64,000 nucleotides of DNA, taken from NCBI RefSeq assembly GCF_003573695.1, contig NC_039365.1, positions 131,217,466-131,281,465 of the forward strand. The letters are read 5' to 3'. The translations under genes and the position numbers were made by a program. Of the stretch, positions 56,036-64,000 are shown one piece after another. Numbering within the stretch: the first letter of the stretch is position 1; every line of letters starts with the position of its first letter. Source of the stretch: Papaver somniferum (lineage: Eukaryota; Streptophyta; Magnoliopsida; Ranunculales; Papaveraceae). The notes beneath the pieces were generated by a model, which was not told the DNA's origin, did no database searches, and worked only from the letters and a program-made list of their open reading frames with translations.

Positions 56036-56558
56036 CGAAGAGAAGAATAAAACATTTCTTACCAATTAGTTTACTGTGACAAATGACTAATTCCTTCGAG
56101 CATTCAGGTTTCGCAACCTCAGAACTCATAATTTCTTTAGATTGAGAATGCAACGCAGCAGGCAAATCTTCCTCATCGTCGAAGAAAAATGAAGAAATGA
56201 GAAACTCGAAATCGATACAATCACCATCTTCTTCAGTTTCAATAAAGAAAAATTTGGGTATAAACTCCAATTCAAGAGAATCGAAAGAATAAATAATTAG
56301 TTCTTCAGCCACAAACAACTTTTCAGTCTTTATTTCTTCTGGAATCACAGCTTCTTCAACTGTTGGTTCTTCAGAGTGAATTTCTTCTTGAATCTGTTGA
56401 TGACTGTATCCAAGTAAACTGAGAATACGGTTCAGCTGGGAATCTATAATAGTGAATGAAGATTTCAATGAATTGATCTCATCTTTGAGTTCAGTGATAG
56501 CTTCAACTTTTTGATGAACCGCATTTAATAGATCTGTAATTTGTTGTTCAGAATCCAT
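55992..56558 (-). CDS. Gag-like N-terminal protein of NA copy B (188 aa)
   Basis: Starts at ATG 56558, at the same distance from the primer site as the chromovirus gag. The first 45 residues (QQITDLLNAVHQKVEAITEL; SQLNRILSLLGY) are a coiled coil alignable with the chromovirus gag start (SQLTVILNLLK). After that the sequence is acidic (EEIHSEEPTVEEAVIPEE; FFFDDEEDLPAAL) and unlike gag. No zinc knuckle. It may interact with chromoviral gag through the coiled coil (inference). It overlaps the next frame by 44 bases, so a -1 or +1 shift or a lost base could join them. Confidence 0.6.
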   Translation of the reverse strand: MDSEQQITDLLNAVHQKVEAITELKDEINSLKSSFTIIDSQLNRILSLLGYSHQQIQEEIHSEEPTVEEAVIPEEIKTEKLFVAEELIIYSFDSLELEFIPKFFFIETEEDGDCIDFEFLISSFFFDDEEDLPAALHSQSKEIMSSEVAKPECSKELVICHSKLIGKKCFILLFDDSRQEVLLCDWRL

Positions 56559-56580
56559 GGATACAGGTTCCAGGATGGAG

Positions 56581-56591
56581 TCTGATACCAA
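56581..56591 (-). promoter_or_regulatory. Primer-binding site of NA copy B (tRNA-Met type)
   Basis: TTGGTATCAGA on the minus strand, then ACTCCATCCTGGAACCTGT, a leader shared with the chromovirus (ACTTCCTTCCTGGAACCTGT). Confidence 0.85.
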
Positions 56592-56592
56592 T

Positions 56593-56953
56593 TATCATGT
56601 ACCTGAAGGTACAATGACAAGATTTGGAGAGTAACCACTTGATTCAGAGAATCAAGATTCTCTGCTCTTGCGAAAAGCCTAAAATCGACTAAACGATTCA
56701 CTTTTGATTAAAATTCAGATAAGGTTTCATTACAGACTCTCTAGCCTTATAAAGCCCTCGCTCACTACCTAGCATCCAACGGCTACAGAGCCTCCAGGTG
56801 GTTACATCTGCCCACACCCTTAAAATTTATAAAGACACCCACTAATAAGCTAACTACCACTAACTAGCACTCTTAACTACTAAATACTAATATTACTAAA
56901 GATATATACATATACGATAAGGGGCACTCTCTCAATATAGTAGGTACATGACA
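56593..56953 (-). repeat. 5' LTR of NA copy B
   Basis: 361 bp, TGTCATGTACCT...AGGTACATGATA on the minus strand, closely similar to 50912-51270. It abuts Tat copy B gag at 56954. Confidence 0.9.
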
Positions 56954-56975
56954 GGAGGCTAAGGAATACTGTGAG

Positions 56976-58466
56976 TGATAAGTGCATAATTCATATGATT
57001 TTAGTATTCATTCCATACTTGTTTTAGCTATATTCTTGCATGTATTCGTACTATTATTATTATTTTCTCTTGTTTGTCTCTAATAGGTGAATCATCCAAA
57101 AAGGATCTACAAAGTGCTTAAAGGAGATAATAAGAGAAGTATTCCAAGTATCCAAGTTCCCAAGCCCAAGAGTAGTGGAAGAAGTGCGACGAAAAGGAGC
57201 AAAACGCTCAAAATCAAGAGAAGGGCCAAAGACCGATATTAACTCATTCAAATTAAGAATTTATCATCATCATCTTGAAGAGAATTGAAATATAAAAATA
57301 ATGTAAAAATAATGAGGTCATTCCGAGTTCGGATGAAGAAGTTGTGGCCAAAACAAGCTTTTATTGAATACCGAAGACAGTAAAGTTCGCGGACGGGTTT
57401 TATACTTTAATTCCAAAAATATATGCTGGAATTTGAAGTTCGCGGACTGGGTTCGCGAACTTAACAAGTGGAAAACGTGTATTAACACCTTGGAAGGCTT
57501 AAGGGCACGTTTGGGGTCGTTATTTCCAGTTGGGTTTCTTAACCGAACTAAATACTTGGAGACCAAGCAATGTAAACCTATAAAAAGGTATTAGGCTATG
57601 TAAAATGATATCAATCGAATCTCATACCACAAGTTCTACATAAAAACCTAGGGTTTACCCCTTTAGGAGAAAACCACCATTATTCATCTTCTTTGTAATA
57701 TGAGTAGCTAAATCCTTTGTTGATTAAGGATGAATTCAATGTTCTAAGCGTGAAGCTTTATTAATAATACAAATCTATTGAGAGTTTTTATCACCATCGT
57801 TTGTCTTTACCATATCAAGGGTTTATGAGTGATTCTTAGATTTATTTGGAGTGCACGCTAGATTAGTCTATTGATTGTTCTATTGCTAGTAGAAGTTATG
57901 AGATAATTAATCGTCGATTAACTCTCTACACAAGTAGAAATCGCGAGACCTTACAGAGAGATTTTTTAAAGGGATTGAGAGTGAAGAAAATACCAGCAAG
58001 TGAACCTTGATCTAAGAGTGTAACTACTGGCATCAACCTAAACTCACAAAGCTTAAAGCGTTCGATTGGATTACACCTTGAGTGATCTACTACTTGGTGG
58101 TTCGTTGGATAGAATCTGGTAGTCGAGAAATTCCGTATCCAGTGATTGAAGGAGTTTTGGGGATAAAAATGATCTAGCTATTATTCCACGGTTGGTGATG
58201 AATGATACTTACGAACGGTAGATAAGTATTCTAATCCCGTTAACGCTTGGTAACGGCGAAGGATTCCTTGATCATCTCTTTCTTCTTTATTGTCTTTCTA
58301 TTATATTTAAACCAATCCCCCTTTGTTATTTACTTTATTTTGCCAATACAAATAACCTATCAATTACACAGCTCTATGTGGGAACGATCTCTTATTACCG
58401 CTATATTACCAGTTAATTAGTGGGAAATATATTTATTAATTTGTTGTGCCTACGATATCCCATACA
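56976..58466 (+). mobile_element. Solo LTR in Tat copy B gag
   Basis: 1491 bp, starts TGATAAGTGCATAAT and ends CCCATACA, with perfect target duplication GTGAG (56971-56975 and 58467-58471). Removing it restores the gag frame across the knuckle. TATA-like CCTATAAAAAGG at 57576. It contains GTTCGCGGACTGGGTTCGCG at 57438. Family not otherwise present here. Confidence 0.93.
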
Positions 58467-58471
58467 GTGAG

Positions 58472-59512
58472 TACCACCAGTACTACAGGCATACAACTGA
58501 TACATGCTATCACCTAAGGAACACGATCCAGAGATTCATAGACGAAGGAAAGTTCATGGAGTACGTGCAGATACAACCCGCTGATACTGAGGTATCCCCC
58601 AAGAAAAGGGTAGAACTACCTCAGGACGGAAAATACATCAACATGATTACCTTCTCCAGCGGAGGTCAGGAGGAGTTACTCGAAGACATCCTTGAGTTAG
58701 CTCGGAACAGAAGAAAGCTAGAACCCCACGAAGTATTCAAGATAAGTGGACCACCTACTAGCACTTGGGAGGAATGGATGGCTACGCCATTAACATTCTC
58801 AACAAGAGACGTCAACCAAGAAGTTGAGATGCACAATGATCCACTTGTGATCACTCTTCCTATAAATGGATGGAACGTTACAAAGGTCCTCATTGACGGG
58901 GGCAGCTCATTGAATGTATTGTTCTATGAACCGTACCTATGTATGGGTTTGACAGCTGAGCAAATGGATTCATCCACTTGCATAATATACGGTTTCAACG
59001 GAGCAGTCTATAGACCAAAAGGAGAAATTGTCTTACAGGTGCGCGTCGGACCCTTAGTAACCAATACAAGGTTTTGCGTTGTGGAAACACCTTCGCCATA
59101 CAACGTAATCATAGGCAGGCTTTGGGTCCATCAACTACGAGGAACAACTTCAACATATCACCAATACCTTCGATTCCTTACACCTATGGGTGAAATGGAA
59201 ATCAAAGGTGACCAGCAAGATGCAAGGCTATGCAACCTAGCAGAGGTCAGACTCAACGAAGAAAGAGCCGCTTCACAGCAACAGGAAAGAAAAATACGAA
59301 AACCAAACACCAAGGAAGTGAATGACGAAGCCTTCCTAGTACCCGAAGCCACCTCAGTTCCGGAGACAAGAACCTCCACCACTCGGGGGCGAACGTCTCC
59401 GCCAAATGACAATTACAGAAATGCACTCCTCTACAACCTCAGAAGCAAACCTTCTCCCCAATGGAACCAACAAAGAAAATCAACATCGGCACCAAGAAGG
59501 AACCAAAGATGA
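58472..59512 (+). pseudogene. Tat copy B gag end and protease
   Basis: In frame with 56955-56975 once the solo LTR is removed. The gag C-terminus shows the Tat-type knuckle CEYHQYYRHTTDTC (CX2HX4HX4C, split by the LTR). The linker VELPQDGKYINMITFSSGGQ follows. Protease: the active site VLIDGGSSLNVLFY (about 58890) has DGG instead of DTG, common in Tat elements; NVIIGRLWVHQL (about 59105) is the second motif. The tail is basic. The frame stops at TGA 59510; gag upstream of 56954 is missing. Confidence 0.85.
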
Positions 59513-61786
59513 TCAACATCGAAACTTTGCTAGAAGAAGACGAGGAGATGCAACTACAAAGGTTACTACGGGACTACGCAGATTTCTTTGCATGGTTGAT
59601 GGAAGACATGCCAGGAATTGACCCGAATTTGGTATCCACCATCTTCGGCTCAAAACAGAAATGCCACCATTCAAGTAACGTATCCTCAAGGTGGCAAATA
59701 TCTACCAAGAAGCGGTAGAAAATGAGTTGCAAAAGCTATTAGAAGCAGGATTCATACGAGAAGTCAAGTATCCCATGTGGATATCCAATATGGTAATTGT
59801 ACCTAAGAAGAATGGAGGCGTACAAATCTGCATCGATTTTAGCAATCTCAACAAAGCCTGCCCCAAGGACATCTACCCGCAGCCAAACATTGACCAACTG
59901 GTCAATGCGACTGAAGGCCACCAAAGGTTATCCTTCATGGATGGATACTCCGGTTACAACCAAATCTCCCTTGCATAAGAAGACCAGGAGCATACTGCGT
60001 TCTTTACCCCACGAGGCTTGTATTGCTATACAAGGATGCCTTTTGGACTAAAGAACGCGGGGGAAACATACCAGCGATTGGTAGACAAAATATTTAAGCC
60101 ATGGATAGGAAAGATACTGGAGGTCTACGTGGACGATATGCTTGTCAAAAGCAAAGAGGCGAAAAACCACCTGTCAGACCTAAGGGAAATATTCGAAGCC
60201 ATGATAAACTTTCACATGAAGGTGAACCCGGAGAAATGCACGTTCGGAGTAACCTCAGGAAAATTCCTAGGATACTTGGTAACTAAGCGAGGAATAGAAG
60301 TAAACCCCGAAAGGGTCAGAGCAATAATGGAAATTCCATCTCCACAAACACTAAAAGGAGTACAAAAACTAAAAGGAATCTTAGTCTCCATGGGAAGATT
60401 CATAGCAAGATAATCGGATAAATGCAAAGCATTTTTCGATACACTAAGGAAAGGAAGCAGGTTCATGTGGACCACGGAGTGCGAGCAAGCTTTCTAGAAG
60501 ATCAAGGAATACTTGGATTCAGTGCCCATCCTACAGAAGCCGGAGCCAGGTGAAATTCTCACCTTGTACTTAGCAGCAACAAGCTACGCTGTGAGCTTGG
60601 TACGAGACCAAGGGCAAGGAGAAAAGCCCATATACTACATCAACAAGGCACTCAGTTCAGCGGAGCGTAACTACACCAAGGTGGAACAACTTATATATGC
60701 CTTAGTAGTGGCAACACAAAACTAAGGATATATTTTGACGCACATACCATCCGAGTCTTCACAAAGGCTCAGATAGGTCAAATCCTCGACAACACAGAGA
60801 AAATTGGAAGGGTGGAAAAATGGAATGCCATGATCAAACAGTTCCACATAATCTTTGAGACTAGGAAGGCTGAGAAATCACAAATCTTAGCAGACTTTCT
60901 GGAGGACGTACCTCTCAACGACGAAGCATAGATAGATGATATCCCATGAATGGAGGAAGACAAGCAAGAACTAGAAGATCTTCTGGAGCCTCAGAATTCA
61001 CGAAGATGGGAGATATTTGTAGATGGCTCCTCCAATGGAGAGGGCGCAGGAATAGGGACTGTGATAACAACCCCTACCGGAGATCGACTCATCTATGCGT
61101 TCAGGTTAGAATTCGAACAATACACTAATAACATCACAGAGTACGAGGCGGTCATACATGGTCTACGCCTGGCACGGGAACTAGGCCTGTCAGATGTTCG
61201 TTTGACTAGTGACTCACAGTTGGTCATTAGACAAATCTAGCTCAAATACCAAACTTTGGATCCAGTTCTATCTTCGTACCTAAAGTTAGCACAAGGGCAT
61301 GCGTCAAAGATCAGCAACGTAACATTCAGACATGTCTGTCGAAAAGATAACAGACACGCAGATTCCTTAACATTCATATCATCAATGCTAAGGGACAGAA
61401 TTACTACCTCCGTGCAAATTGGAAGGATATATAAACCTTCGATAGAAGGACCAATCTCAGGTGCTGAGGATGCTTTGTCCGTTCAAACTCGAGCCATGAG
61501 AGAAGCTGAGAAGGAAAAAGAAGACGAAGAAGTAAGAGAACCAGATAACGAACCCGAAGAGTATGACAAAGACCAATCCATGTCAGACGAAGACAACGAA
61601 GATGAAATGGAGGATGATTGGAGGATTTCAATTCACCAAAACCTCGACAAAGGTACCTTATCAGCAGATGTCAAAGAGGCTCGTAAACTTGAATCAAAAG
61701 CAACAATGTACAACCTTCGTGATGGGATACTGTATAGAAGGTCATTTCTTGGACCTCTAACGCGGTGCCTCTCACGAACCGAATGA
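59461..61786 (+). pseudogene. Tat copy B RT, RNase H and second RNase H
   Basis: RT: the linker MPGIDPNLV (59610) shifts frame before 59691. Then LEAGFIREVKYPMWISNMV, CIDFSNLNKACPKD, FMDGYSGYNQI, TAA at 59976, MPFGLKNAGETYQ and catalytic YVDDMLVKS (60128). First RNase H: LYLAATSYAVSLV (60560), KPIYYINKALSSAE. Stops at 60411, 60495 and 60723, then a frameshift and QILADFLED (60885). Second RNase H (60990-61380): FVDGSSNGEGAG, ITEYEAVIHGL, LTSDSQLVI and DNRHADSLTFISS supply the four acidic positions. A stop lies at 61238. An acidic linker (61500-61630) leads to integrase. Confidence 0.9.
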
Positions 61787-62870
61787 AGGAAAATACTCCA
61801 TGATATACACAACGAAGATGCCGACAATCATAGCGGAAGAAGGTCCTTGGCGGTCAAATCCAAAATGCAAGGATACTACTGGCTAAGCATGGACGAAGAT
61901 TCAAAGAACGCGGCTAAGCAGTGTGAAAGATGCCAACGCTTTGCCAGGAAGATTAAAGCACCAACAATAGAGCTTAACTCAGTCATCAGCCCTTGGCCAT
62001 TTGTCAAGTGGGGGGGGGGGGTGGATATTGTTGGACCTTTGATAGATGGAACCTCGTATAGAAAATATCTTATTCTGTCTACGGATTACTTCGCCAAGTG
62101 GGTGGAAGCGAAGGCTTTGGAAAGAATTAGGGACACAGATGTCTTTAAGTTCTTGTTTGAGCAAATCATATGCAGGTTCGGAATACCAGCCGCCATAGTC
62201 TCTGACAATGGCAAGCAGCTGCAAGGAAAGAACATCTACATGTTGTTCGATACTTTCAACATTCAGAAAAACAAGTCCAATCCTATATTCCCTAAGAGCA
62301 ATGGGCAAGCGGAGGAAACCAACAAAACAATAACGATGAACTTGAAGAAAAATCTAGGAGCATATAAGAAAAGATGGTGCGAACAACTGCACAATGTCCT
62401 ATGTGCCTACCGAACTACAAGAAGGGCGGCCACGAGAGAAACTTTATTCTTGCTAACCTACGGAGCCGAAGCGGTCATCCCAACGGAGATAATACTTCCA
62501 ACAACAAAAACGGAGGCATGAGAGAAGAATCTAACAACAGACCTAATGTTGGAAAATCTCGATGATCTTGAGGAAAGACGGGAAATGGCTTTGTAAAAGA
62601 TGGTAAACTATCAATGAAGGCTAGCTCGTGAATATAACAAACGGGTCATCCCTAGAAACTTTGTGGTCGAATAATACGTGTTACGTCAGATACAACCATA
62701 TCAAAGAAAGAAGGAGTGGGGCAAGCTAGTTTCGACATGGGACGGGCCCTACATCATACATGACATCGTCAGAAAAGGGTCATATTACCTAAGGACCCTC
62801 AAATGTGAAGTATTTTAACATCCTTGGAATGCAATGTACCTAAAAAAGTACTACCCGTAAGAGAATGGTG
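61787..62870 (+). pseudogene. Tat copy B integrase
   Basis: It follows the RNase H frame directly after TGA at 61784. HHCC finger: HDIHNEDADNHSG, CERCQRF. Core: D in VDIVGP, D in VSDNGKQL (about 62205), E in GQAEETNK (about 62310), with D-35-E spacing. C-terminus: KEWGKLVSTWDGPYII (about 62715). Stops at 62519 and 62595. A run of 12 G's (62010-62021) inserts two glycines relative to copy A without breaking frame. Confidence 0.88.
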
Positions 62871-63540
62871 ATTACTCAGAAGAAGAAAGGAACGGTCCAT
62901 GACCCACCTTGTTCTATCCTTGATCAAAGGTATTATAAACCTTACTAATCAGTGAAAGAAACTTTTTGCTAAAGAGTTAGTTTCGATTAATACAATTGGG
63001 TTAGAATGGACACCCTCCGTCAGGATTGACGATGAGACAAGGCAAGACATAACTGCGCATATGTCAATACTCGGATCCTCGGGGCAATAGATCCCTTCAT
63101 GAGGCAATACGAAATAGTAAGATATACCCTATAAAGATACCTTGTCGAAGTAAAGCAGTCTTCGTGCTGAACGCATAGGGTTACAGGAAAACTATTGCCC
63201 ACGTAGGAACCTTCGCTACCACGGTACCTTCTATCCAAAGGATACTTAAGTAGGACGATGAATGTTCCACCCAAGGTTAAACATACCTTAGCACCTTGTG
63301 ATGACTTGAATGTGCGATCAACTAAACACAATACGTCTACAAACAAAATATTCATGCAATAACATAGGTAAAGTAATAATGTTATCGAAGTACGACTGAC
63401 ATGTCTTAAAAAGTTGCAGATAAAGAAGGTTCAAATCATCACGAAGAATTGTTTCGAGAAAAGGGGAAAACACAAAGGCACCTAAGTTGAGGGCATAATA
63501 CAACAAAGAGTTCAGTTAAGATAAGTTGGACACGACAGGA
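62871..63540. other. Spacer between integrase and antisense gene (Tat copy B)
   Basis: Aligns with 1081-1764 of copy A over its whole length (e.g. GTCAGGATTGACG, GGATCC, TACCTTGTCGAAGT). No gene seen. Confidence 0.6.
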
Positions 63541-64000
63541 TCAAGGGTAATGAAGACGAGGAAAGACAACTCCTTCAGCTTAGAGCTCGGCTTCCGCAAA
63601 GGCAGCATTGATGTAATCAATGGCAGAACGCTCAAATTGCACCTTCATCTGGGAGTACTGAGCCTCCAGATCCGAAACCGATTTCTAACAAAGATCCATC
63701 ACCTGAGTACTAAGCTGATCATTAGCTTGCTGGAGAGCCTCATCCTTAGACTTAGCGGCAGCATCAAACTGACGAGGCATCTCCAGTGAAGATATTTGGC
63801 CTTCAAGACGGCTAATCTATGCATTTGCACCCACCAGCTTCTCTTGGAGACATGCGAATACAAAAGGTGTAAGTGAGGAGGAAAGATATCAAAGGACACA
63901 AAGACTGCTGCTGAAATATAAGAACCCTAAGCTACCTCTTGCATGGCTAAGGGATTCTTCTAAACTATGCTAAGCCTCAGCAAGATCAACCTCAGCTGCA
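63541..64000 (-). pseudogene. Antisense gene of Tat copy B, 3' end
   Basis: The last coding exon (about 63855-63541) encodes SSLEMPRQFDAAAKSKDEAL and ends FPRLHYP like copy A, with TGA at 63541-63543. At 63796-63798 it keeps CAA where copy A has TAA, but it has its own in-frame stops near 63813, 63686 and 63583. The intron before it aligns with copy A intron 5 and has CAT where the acceptor AG should be. The upstream exon (63935-64000) continues beyond the window. Confidence 0.7.

Larger units (their letters stand above)
50912..56953 (-). mobile_element. NA element copy B: chromovirus-ended, pol-less
   Basis: LTRs at 56593-56953 and 50912-51270, primer site, PPT, and an interior of about 3.39 kb once the solo LTR (52324-54248) and one copy of its duplication are removed. 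The leader, start of gag and PPT region are homologous to the adjacent chromovirus, but protease, RT, RNase H and integrase are absent. In their place lie frames of an unrecognised protein. Confidence 0.85.
56954..64000 (+). mobile_element. Tat-lineage gypsy element, copy B (5' truncated)
   Basis: Starts inside gag (EAKEYCE at 56955-56975), continues after a solo LTR, and includes protease, RT, RNase H, second RNase H, integrase, spacer and the 3' end of the antisense gene at the window edge. The second, archaeal-type RNase H is diagnostic for Tat (Ogre/Retand) lineages. The left end is a junction with the NA LTR. Confidence 0.88.

Noticed and set aside
1..64000. A host gene between the elements
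   Set aside because: Every long frame could be tied to a retroelement or an LTR. Unassigned stretches are short and lack conserved coding features.

Overview
This 64 kb window looks like intergenic, repeat-dense DNA from a flowering plant with a large genome. I found no host gene, tRNA, rRNA or CRISPR array. Nearly every base belongs to nested or broken retrotransposons. Plant origin rests on the families present: Tat-lineage Ty3/gypsy with two RNase H domains, Athila-like gag-protease, a chromovirus with a chromodomain tail, a Sirevirus-like Ty1/copia element with GGGGGAG tracts, and an L1-type LINE with a DUF4283-like ORF1. Primer-binding sites match plant tRNA-Asp and tRNA-Met. I cannot name the species.

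Layout. (1) 1-8.75 kb: 3' half of Tat element copy A: integrase, then a spliced antisense gene (1765-7094, minus) broken by a minus-strand solo LTR (3591-5231), then its 3' LTR region. (2) 8.77-13.23 kb: decayed L1 LINE, cut off by (3) 13.23-21.20 kb: a gag-only, minus-strand Sirevirus-like copia element with a truncated 5' LTR. (4) 21.20-22.79 kb: fragment of a second Tat-like element, again with an antisense spliced gene. (5) 22.79-40.06 kb: Athila-like element carrying gag-protease only. Its 5' LTR holds a nearly fresh insertion (23229-32294) with two 2.5 kb LTRs and a small zinc-knuckle protein (TR-GAG type). (6) 40.06-46.06 kb: fragment of a chromovirus-derived non-autonomous element (NA copy A), split by a 3.57 kb solo LTR full of hairpin-forming tandem repeats. 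(7) 46.06-51.27 kb: minus-strand chromovirus. (8) 50.91-56.95 kb: NA copy B, sharing the LTR at 50912-51270 with the chromovirus and holding a solo LTR (52324-54248). (9) 56.95-64.0 kb: Tat copy B, entered by a solo LTR (56976-58466), with gag end, protease, RT, RNase H, second RNase H, integrase and the start of its antisense gene.

How they fit together. Pol-bearing elements (Tat, chromovirus) sit beside relatives that keep ends and gag but lack pol (NA family, Athila-like gag-pro, TR-GAG, gag-only copia), so mobilisation in trans is the likely mode. Four solo LTRs with target duplications and several microhomology or abrupt junctions show repeated LTR-LTR and illegitimate recombination.

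Most interesting: the NA family, whose ends are chromoviral but whose 3.4 kb interior encodes a long protein of unrecognised type; the intron-bearing antisense genes in two Tat-like elements; and the covarying hairpin repeats in the 3.57 kb LTR.
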